A stretch of 64,000 nucleotides of DNA, taken from the NCBI GenBank assembly GCA_903917735.1, contig CAIXBR010000015.1, forward strand, positions 1 to 64,000, read 5' to 3'. The position numbers were made by a program, and so were the translations under genes. The notes under the pieces were generated by a model. That model was not told the origin of the DNA, searched no databases, and worked only from the letters and a program-made list of their open reading frames with translations. This stretch comes from an uncultured Elusimicrobia bacterium. Its GTDB lineage: Bacteria > Elusimicrobiota > Elusimicrobia > Elusimicrobiales > UBA9959. Positions 16,726-24,827 of this stretch are shown here, in pieces (positions within the stretch are counted from its first letter, which is position 1; every line of letters begins with the position of its first letter).

Positions 16726-18116
16726 TGGTATTTCTCCGCCCAGCGCTCCAGCAGTTTCCTTGTCGCCGGACGCGCGAGCTTGTCGAAAATGATATCGAAC
16801 ACGCCCATGAAGACCTGGCAGCGCCCGCTGGTCATCATGTCGCCCCAGAAACTGCCCTGCGCCGCGTAGCTGTACACCGGCGAAACGCGGCAATAGGCGC
16901 TGTAGGGGCAGCGCGCGCAGCGGGGCTGGGCCAGCCGCGGGAAGCAGGAAAGCAGCAGCGCCCTGCCCAGCGGCGAGGAGACCATATCCCCGAAAGAGCC
17001 GGTTACGCAACCAAGCCTGAAGAAGTCGTTGCCGCCGGCGGCGGCCAGCCTGGCCTCGTCGGAGCCGTAGACCGAGCCGTCCGGCCCGTAGGCCAGCCGG
17101 TAGAGCAGGTCCAGGTTCTGGTAGCGGGGCCGCTCGCCGCTCACTATGTGCTTAATGAACATCAGCGCGCCCTTCTCGTAAACTTCTACACCTTCGCGGT
17201 TCAGCCGCAGCATATAATCCAGCGCTTTGGAATAAAACGACAGGAACGCCTCAGGGCTGACGGCCAGGCTGTCGGTTCCGGCGGCGCGGCCCAGCGGTTC
17301 AAGCGGGCCGAGCTGTACGCGCTTTATGCCGCGCTCTAAAAATTCGTCCACTATCCCGCGCGGATAGGGCAGGGAGAACTTTGTGACCGTGCAGATGGCG
17401 TTAAGCGGCTCTATTCTGCCTTTAGCCGCCAGCTTGTTCACCGCGGCTATGCCCCGCGCGGCGGCGGCGTGGCTGGAGCCGCCTGAGAATTTCCTGGCCT
17501 GGTCATGTATGCGTGCCGGGCCGTCCAGCGAGGTGCAGAGGGTAACGGAGCGTGAGGCTAAATACTCAAGTTTCTCCGCGTTGAGGGAAGCCAGGTTGGA
17601 GACCATGGAAAAATGTACTTTGCGGCCCTCTTTAGCCGCGCGGCGGCCTGCTTCCTCTACGATGTATCTGACCGCGCCGAAATTACGCAGCGGCTCCCCG
17701 CCCTGGAACTCTATTACCAGGTCCCGCGCGCCGTTCCTGAAAATAAAATCCAGTGTTTTTTTAGCGGTGGCCATGGACATATGGCGGCCGCCGGCCGAAG
17801 CCGAGGCCCCACAGTAGAGGCAGGCGTGGTCGCAGTCCCCGGTCACGGCCACTATGTGCACATGCGGCCCGGCCCAGTCCGCGAGCAGCGCGGCGAAATG
17901 CCCCGGCATAAGTTTTTCAAAATCCAGATAGTCCCTGAAGAAACCGCGGGACGAGAGAGTCTTACCGACCGCGGCGGGCAGCGTGGCGCCGGAAGCGAAA
18001 CGGAGCAGCTCTCCGGATCTTATTTCCGCGCTAATGGCGAAATCGTTGGAAAGCAGGCAGGTGCCGCCCCGGCGGGAAAAATTAAAATCGGAAGGCCTGT
18101 ACTTTTTGGGGGCCAT
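16722..18116 (-). CDS. HxsB-like radical SAM protein with depleted auxiliary cysteines (array member 10)
   Basis: 464 residues. CDHACLYC (Cys95, Cys99, Cys102), IEFQGGEPLRNFG and CTSLDGPARIHDQ match the two other HxsB-like proteins over the full length. Three positions expected to bind auxiliary clusters are changed: RSPCGAA has become a cysteine-free DLLYRLAY, YTCDEGRM has become YGSDEARL, and CGVCPV has become CRVSPV. The SAM cluster remains intact. It may have lost one auxiliary cluster and taken a different or non-catalytic task. Its ATG shares one base with the upstream stop (TGATG), and its end overlaps the next start by ATGA, so the block is tightly coupled. Confidence 0.82.
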   Translation of the reverse strand: MAPKKYRPSDFNFSRRGGTCLLSNDFAISAEIRSGELLRFASGATLPAAVGKTLSSRGFFRDYLDFEKLMPGHFAALLADWAGPHVHIVAVTGDCDHACLYCGASASAGGRHMSMATAKKTLDFIFRNGARDLVIEFQGGEPLRNFGAVRYIVEEAGRRAAKEGRKVHFSMVSNLASLNAEKLEYLASRSVTLCTSLDGPARIHDQARKFSGGSSHAAAARGIAAVNKLAAKGRIEPLNAICTVTKFSLPYPRGIVDEFLERGIKRVQLGPLEPLGRAAGTDSLAVSPEAFLSFYSKALDYMLRLNREGVEVYEKGALMFIKHIVSGERPRYQNLDLLYRLAYGPDGSVYGSDEARLAAAGGNDFFRLGCVTGSFGDMVSSPLGRALLLSCFPRLAQPRCARCPYSAYCRVSPVYSYAAQGSFWGDMMTSGRCQVFMGVFDIIFDKLARPATRKLLERWAEKYQ

Positions 18117-19198
18117 CAGATATACCCCTTCTTGAACAGGGCAATAAGGCGTTTCAGGTAGGCCTTCATGGCCGGTTCCGAGGCGGAGCGGGCTATTATT
18201 TCCCTGGCGGCTTCACGGCACACGGCTGTGCGCAGGGCGTGGGCCCGGCTGCCGTCCGTCATGCCAGGCATGCGGTAATAAGAACTGACACAGCTGACGC
18301 AGCGCTGCGCCCCGGCTTTTGGCCTGCAAGCCAGGAAGCGTTTTTTTATGCCGCTGCGCGCGGTGCCGATGGAGGCCGCCTTCCGCTGGGCGGCGGTCCG
18401 CAGAAATGGATACGGGTAAAAGGAAAGCGTCCCGTCAGGAAAAAGTTCCAGGTCCCGCAGGAACGGGCAGAAAGAGTTCGCGTACTCCTTGTCGCGGAAG
18501 AACTCCAGCAGCGGTTCCAGCACCACCGGTTTTCCCGCGGCGGCCCTCGCCAGCGTGAACCGGGCAATATTTTTCATCCCGGCCTCGAAGGCGGTATAGT
18601 CGGCCCGCTTCCAGGGGAAGCCGTGCACGCACTCGATCCCGATATTGGTAAACCCCAACTTCGCCAGCCGCAGGAAATCTGAATAGGCGGCTGCGGCACG
18701 CTTCGGGTGCACGCAGAGTATAACGTGCAGGTTCTCGCCCATGGTTGAAATAAAAAGCGGGATCTTTTTTTCAACCGCGGCGTAGGAGCCTTTGCCGGAA
18801 ATGAATTTGCGGGACAGGTCGTGGCTGCGGCCGCTGCCGGAGAAACTGACGGCGAAGCGGACGCCCCGCGCGGCCAGCCACTGCAACTGTTCCGGCCCGG
18901 CCATTACGCCGTTGCTGGCCACGGACACGGCCAGGCGCTTGCCCAGGGTTTTAGCCCGGGCCCTGGCGACGGTTATTATTTTTTTTACCAGTTCAAATTC
19001 CATCAGCGGCTCGCCGCCGTATATTTCCAGCGTTTTAACTTCACCCGGCGAGGTCAGGAAAGCGTAAACTAAGGCGAGGGCGTCCTTGAAAGGGATAGTC
19101 TCGGTACGGCTCTTGTCTATGAAGCAATGCGTGCACCTCAGGCAGCAGCCCGAAGTCACGGCTATCTTAAATTTCAGCACTTCCTTGTTGAACTTCAT
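18116..19198 (-). CDS. Radical SAM protein (array member 11)
   Basis: 360 residues from the ATG at 19198, preceded by AAAGAG; an in-frame extension upstream comes from the flank of repeat copy C and is rejected. Cys18, Cys22 and Cys25 (in SGCCLRCTHCF) and IYGGEPLMEFE form the core. DLELFPDGTLSFYPYPF resembles the SPASM segment but with fewer cysteines, and CVSCVSSYYRMPG follows near residue 300. It lacks the EFKP tail of its neighbours and so represents a different branch. It is the first gene of the block running from copy C to copy B. Substrate unknown. Confidence 0.82.
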   Translation of the reverse strand: MKFNKEVLKFKIAVTSGCCLRCTHCFIDKSRTETIPFKDALALVYAFLTSPGEVKTLEIYGGEPLMEFELVKKIITVARARAKTLGKRLAVSVASNGVMAGPEQLQWLAARGVRFAVSFSGSGRSHDLSRKFISGKGSYAAVEKKIPLFISTMGENLHVILCVHPKRAAAAYSDFLRLAKLGFTNIGIECVHGFPWKRADYTAFEAGMKNIARFTLARAAAGKPVVLEPLLEFFRDKEYANSFCPFLRDLELFPDGTLSFYPYPFLRTAAQRKAASIGTARSGIKKRFLACRPKAGAQRCVSCVSSYYRMPGMTDGSRAHALRTAVCREAAREIIARSASEPAMKAYLKRLIALFKKGYI

Positions 19199-19222
19199 CT
19201 CTTTAGTCACTCGAACTTTACG

Positions 19223-19354
19223 CTTGGCGCCACGGGGGCAGGAACGCAAAACACGCGGTCGGCCACACCGTGGCCGCCGCTCCCCACTCAGGCTCGGCGC
19301 TTCGCAAGCCTCGCCTTCCGTGAGGGTTTTGCTAACCCGGCCCCCGCGTCGCCA
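19223..19354. repeat. Dispersed structured element, copy C (divergent arms)
   Basis: About 132 bp. The inner core (CGGCCAC/GTGGCCG hairpin, then CGCTTCGCAAGC) agrees with copies B and E, but the outer arms are unrelated in sequence to the other five copies and yet still complement each other (both contain CGGGGGC and end GCAAAAC toward the core). About 67 bases of its right part encode the C-terminus of the gene at 19288-20364. Confidence 0.82.
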
Positions 19355-20364
19355 GCTCGGTCTTTCCGGAATAACGCCTGCGCCTGTTTCAGTCTGTTAT
19401 GCGACGGGACCAGCGGGAACGGCGGCACTTCCTTTTTTACCGGCTTGAATTCTTTGGCGCCGAAAATATCGGCGTACCATTTTTCGAAGCCCATGCACCG
19501 GGAGTTATAGACGCAGTCCCGGCAGGTTTTGTTCTTCAGGCAGAGGCTTTCTTTAAGGCCGTGTATGCGGGCCTCCCGGCCGTCTATGTGGAAGAGCGGC
19601 TCGTCTGCCTTGGGGACCGATGGGCGCTCCCATTCGGCCATCAGGTGCACGGCCTCGGGCAGATTGCACGGCGAGAAATTCACCAGCAGCGAATCTTCTA
19701 TGACGGCGCGGGAATCCTTCAGGTACGCCAGCGCCTCCCGCACGTAAGGGACGGCCTGCGTTACACTGACCTTCAGTTCGGAGGCCCGCTCGGCCATCAT
19801 GCCGTTGTAATGCGGGAATATAACGTTGAAATCCTCTATGCCGAAGCGTCCGCTGATTATCTCCAGCAGTGCCTTCAGTTTTTTATAGTTATACTTGCAG
19901 AGCGCGTGGTTGATGGAGATCTCCGCGCCGAGACTGGTGAGGTTTTCGAAGGCCTTCATGACCTTTTTGAAGGCCCCCGGCACGCCCACCAAATTGTCGT
20001 GAGTTTTCGCGTCGGGACCGTGCACGGAGATGCGGAAAATATTGGCGCCGGCGTTCACCAACTTCCGGGCGTAGGCGGGGTCGGCCAGCTTCAGGCCGTT
20101 GGTCATCACCTGCACGTACGGATAGCCCATCGAGCGCGCCAGCCTGACTATCTTCGGCAGGTCTTCGCGCATGGTTATTTCCCCGCCTATCAGGTAAGCC
20201 ACCCAGCACTTCTCTTTGCGGCCTTTATAAAGTGAGGCCGCGGCCTGCGCCAGCGGCATGCGCTTCTCTACCTGCGTCAGGGCGGAGTCCGGGTGATAGC
20301 AGAATTTGCACCTGGCGTTGCAGTCGTAGTTCAGTATAACTTCGCAGTTGCGGGGCTTTATCAT
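19288..20364 (-). CDS. Radical SAM protein whose tail is encoded by repeat copy C (array member 12)
   Basis: 358 residues. CNARCKFC (Cys15, Cys19, Cys22), LIGGEITMRED and QVMTNGLKLADP form the core, SVHGPDAKTHDNLVGVPGAF is almost shared with the next paralog, and CRDCVYNSRCMGFEKWY plus EFKPVKK is the common C-terminal signature. An NFSPCNLP segment supplies another cysteine. The natural end is probably soon after EFKPVKK; the following Lys/Arg/Ala-rich stretch (about 40 residues) includes roughly 22 codons lying inside repeat copy C. It is coupled by ATGA overlap to the gene at 20361. Confidence 0.85.
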   Translation of the reverse strand: MIKPRNCEVILNYDCNARCKFCYHPDSALTQVEKRMPLAQAAASLYKGRKEKCWVAYLIGGEITMREDLPKIVRLARSMGYPYVQVMTNGLKLADPAYARKLVNAGANIFRISVHGPDAKTHDNLVGVPGAFKKVMKAFENLTSLGAEISINHALCKYNYKKLKALLEIISGRFGIEDFNVIFPHYNGMMAERASELKVSVTQAVPYVREALAYLKDSRAVIEDSLLVNFSPCNLPEAVHLMAEWERPSVPKADEPLFHIDGREARIHGLKESLCLKNKTCRDCVYNSRCMGFEKWYADIFGAKEFKPVKKEVPPFPLVPSHNRLKQAQALFRKDRAGDAGAGLAKPSRKARLAKRRA

Positions 20365-21437
20365 ATAGGGTTGTCGAAAAGCGTCTTTAGCGCGAAGGTG
20401 CGCGGGACTTTGGCCAGCGGCTTGAACTCCGAGCCGCCGGCAATCTCAAGGTATTCGGCGTCGATGCCGCGGCAGCGGGCGTTCAGCGCGCAGCGGGCGC
20501 AGCCCCTGGTTTTGGCGCTCTGGTCGTTCTTCATCTCGGCCATGTTCATGGTTGCGCCTTCGGCCGGCATCAGCGGGTCGCCGCCCGCGGTGTCGGATTC
20601 CCAGTCGGCCAGGAGGTTGGTATAGCCGGGCAGCAGGCAGGGATTGAAGTTGACCAGCACGCGGTTGAGGGCCGGCACTCCTGATCTTTCAAATACCCGG
20701 AGGCCTTTTTTTATGTGGGGCAGGGTTTTTGAGATATTCACCCTGAGCGCTTTTTGATTGGAGGCCATAACGCCGCGGTAATGGCTGTAGATGATGTTGT
20801 AATAATTAATGCCGAGGGCGTTATAGGCGAAATCCAGGAATTCCGGGAAATTGCGGTAGTTCAGGGCGTTTATGACCTGGTTGGTGCCGGCTTCATAGCC
20901 GAGTTTTCCGGCGTTCTTTATGCCGAGTACGGCCTTGTCGAAGGCGCCGGGTACGCCGACCAGTTTGTCGTGGATGGCGGCGTTGTGGGCGTGCAGGGAG
21001 ACGTCGAACATGTTGAAGCCGGCGGCGGCCATTCTTTTTACGTAGGCGGGGTCGGCGAGGCGGGCGCCGTTGGTGCAGAGTTTTATACAGGTATAGCCGG
21101 CTTTGCGGGCGAAGCTGGCTATTTTGTCTATGTCGGGGCGGAGGGTGGGTTCGCCGCCTATTATGGCGGCTATCCAGCAGCCCTGGTTGCGGCCGAGGTA
21201 GAGGGCTTTTAGTATGTCCTGGAGTTTCGGCTCGGGGCCGGCGGCGAAGGAGCCGGGCTCGGCGTAGCAGAAGAGGCACTTGTTGTTGCAGGCGGAGTTG
21301 ACGGTGACTTCGCAGACTTTGGCTTTGAGGCTGACTGGCCAGCGGATGTTGGCGAGGCGCGCGGCGAGGGCGGCCCGTTTAAGGCCGGGCGTCCTGCCCA
21401 TGGCGTACCTGATATTCTTTTCCAGGAAAGGATTCAT
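20361..21437 (-). CDS. Radical SAM protein, first gene of the array (array member 13)
   Basis: 358 residues. An N-terminal basic stretch of about 40 residues precedes CNNKCLFC (Cys50, Cys54, Cys57), IIGGEPTLRPD and LCTNGARLADP. NFNPCLLPG and CARCALNARCRGIDAEY with SEFKPLAK give the auxiliary-cluster signature. It is closely similar to the protein at 19288 (LVGVPGAF and SHYRGVM-type phrases) and to 6602, pointing to tandem duplication. No sigma-70 promoter is obvious before it; the region upstream is occupied by repeat copy D. Substrate unknown. Confidence 0.85.
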   Translation of the reverse strand: MNPFLEKNIRYAMGRTPGLKRAALAARLANIRWPVSLKAKVCEVTVNSACNNKCLFCYAEPGSFAAGPEPKLQDILKALYLGRNQGCWIAAIIGGEPTLRPDIDKIASFARKAGYTCIKLCTNGARLADPAYVKRMAAAGFNMFDVSLHAHNAAIHDKLVGVPGAFDKAVLGIKNAGKLGYEAGTNQVINALNYRNFPEFLDFAYNALGINYYNIIYSHYRGVMASNQKALRVNISKTLPHIKKGLRVFERSGVPALNRVLVNFNPCLLPGYTNLLADWESDTAGGDPLMPAEGATMNMAEMKNDQSAKTRGCARCALNARCRGIDAEYLEIAGGSEFKPLAKVPRTFALKTLFDNPI

Positions 21438-21465
21438 TTGTTTAGTGAGTCCGCGGATTAGTTCC

Positions 21466-21596
21466 GGGGTGGCTAGGGTATGGGCCCGGCGGGCACCGCG
21501 TCGCGCACACCGTGCGCGCGCTCCACACTCAGGCTCGGCGCTTACGCAAGCCTCGCCTTCCGTGAGGGCCCGCCGAACCCATACCCTACCCGCCCC
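21466..21596. repeat. Dispersed structured element, copy D
   Basis: 131 bp between the two divergently transcribed radical SAM genes. Arms beginning GGGGTGGCTAGGG pair with the closing arm with two mismatches; inner hairpins CGCGCAC/GTGCGCG and GGCTCGGC...GCCTCGCC. It occupies half of the 277-base gap; the remainder (21597-21714) holds only a possible promoter. Confidence 0.9.
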
Positions 21597-21693
21597 TCCA
21601 CGAAAACTTAGTCTCCACGTTTCTCCGGCAAAAAATCACTGCCTGGTAAGGATAAAATGCTGTCTGCTTACCGGACTGATATCTTTATTATTA

Positions 21694-21699
21694 TATAAT
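21694..21699 (+). promoter_or_regulatory. Possible -10 element of the HemW-like gene
   Basis: TATAAT in an AT-rich stretch, 15 bases before the chosen ATG. A TTACCG about 20 bases upstream could be a poor -35, but the spacing is long. Confidence 0.35.
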
Positions 21700-21714
21700 T
21701 TACAGCGGAATCTC

Positions 21715-23052
21715 ATGGTGAAACTTAACGAACGGGCTTTTGACGCTTTTCTGGCCGCGCTTAGGCGGCTGGACTATACTGGTTACGCGGAACAGTACCC
21801 GCCTTTCGGCAGCTGGGTGGATTTCAGCGGGAAGGGGCGGGAGGTTATTGCGGCCTGGGGGCGCAGCCATAAGTTAACTAAGGAGACGGGGTTGTTCGTT
21901 AATGTGCCTTTCTGCAGGTCGCGGTGCCGGTTCTGTTTTCTGCCGGTGACGGCTATCGGCTCTTCGGGGCCTGTGCGGGCGCGCTCTTTCGCGCGCTACC
22001 TTACGGCGCTGGACCGCGAGGCTGGGTTCTACTCCAATACTTTTAAAAATATTCGGCTGTCCACGCTTTATATCGGCGGGGGCACGCCTTCGCTGATGAC
22101 GCCTGAAGAGACGCTGGAATTCTTCGGCTTGCTGCGCCGGCGTTTTAATATCCCTAAAAGCTGCCAGATAATACTGGAGCTGCACCCGGACGACGTGACG
22201 GACGGGAAGCTTTCGGCCTACAAAACCTGCGGCGTGAGCCGGGTCTGCATAGGCGTGCAGTCGATGGACGAGAAAGTTCTGGACGTCAACGCCCGACGGC
22301 AAGGGCTGGGCCGGGTGGCCGCAGCGCACGCGGCACTGCTGGCCCACGGGATAAAAGGTGTTAATATAGACTTGATCTGCGGCCTGTCCGGGCAGGGGCG
22401 GGCCAGCTTTCTCCGCGATTTAAGGGAGATAATTAAACTGCGCCCGGACCAGGTGCATCTGAACACTTTTATAAATACGCCTTATACCCTGCACGCCATG
22501 ACCGGCGGCCGCGCCGGCGACGAACGCAAGGTTGAAGCGGTCAGGAAGGAAGGCTTCAGGCGGCTCACGCGGGCCGGCTACGTGAAGATAGATTCCGATT
22601 CAATGGGGCGCACGCCGGACTCCCGTAACCGGCAGAGCACGGACCTGAGCGGCAGGCGCTCGGTGCTGGGCCTCGGGCCCGGCGCGGTCTCGCGCGCCTT
22701 CGGCGCCGCGCGCTACATAAACCGCGCCGGCTGGACCGGCTGGCTGGACCGCACCTCCCGCGGCGCCTGCCCGGCTGAAAAAGGCGTGTTCTGCGTACCC
22801 GCGGATGAAATGATCTATTCGGCTATAACCAAGTTTACCGACGAGCAGGCGGTAAACTTGGCCGAATTCCGCCGCGTCCATGGCAAAGCTTTTAATGAAG
22901 TTTTTTTGGAAGAAATGGCCGCGCTGAAATGCGCCGGGGCCAGTTTATCCGGCGGGAAGCTTAAACTTCCTCATAATATGTGGGGGCTGGTCCGGCGTAT
23001 CTTCTACAGGCCGGAGGCGGTCGCTCGCGGCTTTTCCAATATCAGCAACTGA
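21715..23052 (+). CDS. HemW-like radical SAM protein (divergent from the array)
   Basis: 445 residues from the ATG at 21715; upstream in-frame sequence would cross repeat copy D and is rejected. CRSRCRFC (Cys67, Cys71, Cys74), LYIGGGTPSLM, and GVQSMDEKVLDVNAR fit the HemW/oxygen-independent coproporphyrinogen oxidase group. HemW is a heme chaperone of about 380-400 residues, so this protein is slightly long. It resembles the N-terminal half of the fusion protein at 14530-16725 (PPFGSWVDF versus PPMASWPEF), which ties it to the array functionally. Whether it serves heme metabolism or peptide modification is open. A helix-rich C-terminus follows the barrel. Confidence 0.82.
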   Translation: MVKLNERAFDAFLAALRRLDYTGYAEQYPPFGSWVDFSGKGREVIAAWGRSHKLTKETGLFVNVPFCRSRCRFCFLPVTAIGSSGPVRARSFARYLTALDREAGFYSNTFKNIRLSTLYIGGGTPSLMTPEETLEFFGLLRRRFNIPKSCQIILELHPDDVTDGKLSAYKTCGVSRVCIGVQSMDEKVLDVNARRQGLGRVAAAHAALLAHGIKGVNIDLICGLSGQGRASFLRDLREIIKLRPDQVHLNTFINTPYTLHAMTGGRAGDERKVEAVRKEGFRRLTRAGYVKIDSDSMGRTPDSRNRQSTDLSGRRSVLGLGPGAVSRAFGAARYINRAGWTGWLDRTSRGACPAEKGVFCVPADEMIYSAITKFTDEQAVNLAEFRRVHGKAFNEVFLEEMAALKCAGASLSGGKLKLPHNMWGLVRRIFYRPEAVARGFSNISN

Positions 23053-23098
23053 GCCGGCCGCTTCCTTCCGTAACAACGCAGCACGCCGCGAAACATGC

Positions 23099-24817
23099 AT
23101 GAACGATCTATTAACGCCAATTACCGCCGCCGAAGATAAAAACGGCTGGCTTCGCCTGTTAATTCCGTTCTTTATTATCCTGCTGACCTTTGCCGTATTC
23201 CTGCCGGCGCTGCACAACGGCTTTGTGGGCTGGGACGATCCGGAGACTTTACTGCTTAACCAGAAATACCGTGGCCTCGGGCTGCAGCAGCTCAAGTGGA
23301 TGTTCACGACCTTCCACATGGGACCCTACCAGCCCCTGAGCTGGGCGACCTACGGCATGGATTACCTGCTGTGGGGCATGAACCCTTTCGGCTACCACCT
23401 GACCAATGTTGTCCTGCACAGCGTCAACGCCGTGGTTTTCTACTTCTTGTGCCTGGAGCTGCTGTCCCTATCTATCCGTCCCGGCACTCCGGCTGAGGAA
23501 AGGGAAATTTATATACCGGCGGGTTTTGCGGCTCTTTTTTTCGCCCTACACCCTTTGCGGGTGGAATCCGTAGCCTGGGTGACCGAGCGCCGCGACGTCC
23601 TTTCAGGCCTTTTCTGCCTGCTGGCCGCCCTGTGGTATATACAGCCGCGTTCCGCGAGCGGAGCAAAAGTGCCCTTCTGGCGCAGGCACCTCCTGCCTCT
23701 TGCCGCCTTTCTTTTATCTTTGCTTTCCAAAGGCAGCGCAGTCAGCCTTCCCCTGGCGCTGATAGTGCTGGATATTTACCCGTTGAAGCGGCTTCCGCTC
23801 AGCCCGCGGCGGTGGGCTGCGCCGGAATTCCGCGGTATATGGCTGGAAAAAATATTTTTTTTCGCGCTTGCGGCGGCTTTCGGAGCTATAGGCTATGCCG
23901 GGCAGGCGAAGGGCAGCGTGATAATCTCCTACCAGGAAAACGGCCTGGCGGCCCGCGCCGCCATGATGCTGTTCGCGGCGGCTTTTTATGTGCGGAAAAC
24001 GCTTGTGCCTGTAGGCCTGGCGGCGCTTTACCAGCTCCCGCGCGACTTCGGCCTGATGAACTCCCAGTCTTTCTTAGCTGCGGCCATGCTGACGGCGGTT
24101 ACCGTGGCCGCGGCGGCGCTGCGCCGGAAGTGGCCGGCCGTCCTGGCGGCCTGGGCCTGTTACCTTGTGCTGCTTGCCCCCGTATCCGGCATAGTTAGGT
24201 TCGGTTCGCAAGCGGCAGCCGACCGCTACACATATCTGCCCTGTCTGGGATTTGCGGTATTGGCGGGGTCCGGGCTGCTGGCCTGCCGGAGGGCCGCATA
24301 CAAGCCGCTGAAGGGTGTTTGCCTCATCCTCGCCTGTCTGATAATACCGGCGCTGGCGCGGCTGACCTGGCGCCAGGAGAGGGTCTGGCAGAATTCGGAA
24401 ACCTTGTGGCGCAACGCCCTGGCGGTGAACCCGGAAAACAACATCGCGCACAACAACCTAGCCGGCTACCTGGTCTCCCAGGGTAAATTTGACGAAGCCG
24501 CCGCCCACTATACCGAGGCCTTAAGGCTCACTCCGGATTTCGCTGAAGCGCACAATAATCTTGCCGGCATACTGGCCATGCACGGGAACTTCGACGAAGC
24601 CCTCCGGCATTGCCTTGAAGCGGCGCGTTACGAGCCCTCTTTTTCGCAGGCCCATTTTAACGCCGGTATCGCCCTGACCAGGCTTGGAAGACCAGAGCAG
24701 GCCGCCTTGCAGTACCGGGAAGCCCTCCGGATAAACCCGGATTACGATCAGGCCCGATATAATCTGAACAGCCTCCTGTCCAAGCGCGGCAAGCCCGGTC
24801 CCGGCGTAAAACATTAA
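23099..24817 (+). CDS. TMTC-like multi-pass membrane protein with C-terminal TPR repeats
   Basis: 572 residues. About ten membrane segments occupy residues 20-430, with NGFVGWDDPETLL in the first outside loop (an acidic motif expected in GT-C glycosyltransferases) and HPLRVESVAWVTERRDVLSG further on, both typical of TMTC/DUF1736-type proteins, for which protein O-mannosylation is known in animals. Three TPR units follow from about residue 440 (AHNNLAGYLVSQGKFDEAAAHY and repeats). The likely role is sugar transfer from a lipid donor, with the TPRs binding a partner; the bacterial substrate is unknown. It starts 46 bases after the HemW-like gene and may be co-transcribed with it. Confidence 0.75.
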   Translation: MNDLLTPITAAEDKNGWLRLLIPFFIILLTFAVFLPALHNGFVGWDDPETLLLNQKYRGLGLQQLKWMFTTFHMGPYQPLSWATYGMDYLLWGMNPFGYHLTNVVLHSVNAVVFYFLCLELLSLSIRPGTPAEEREIYIPAGFAALFFALHPLRVESVAWVTERRDVLSGLFCLLAALWYIQPRSASGAKVPFWRRHLLPLAAFLLSLLSKGSAVSLPLALIVLDIYPLKRLPLSPRRWAAPEFRGIWLEKIFFFALAAAFGAIGYAGQAKGSVIISYQENGLAARAAMMLFAAAFYVRKTLVPVGLAALYQLPRDFGLMNSQSFLAAAMLTAVTVAAAALRRKWPAVLAAWACYLVLLAPVSGIVRFGSQAAADRYTYLPCLGFAVLAGSGLLACRRAAYKPLKGVCLILACLIIPALARLTWRQERVWQNSETLWRNALAVNPENNIAHNNLAGYLVSQGKFDEAAAHYTEALRLTPDFAEAHNNLAGILAMHGNFDEALRHCLEAARYEPSFSQAHFNAGIALTRLGRPEQAALQYREALRINPDYDQARYNLNSLLSKRGKPGPGVKH

Positions 24818-24827
24818 AAGCAAACCC

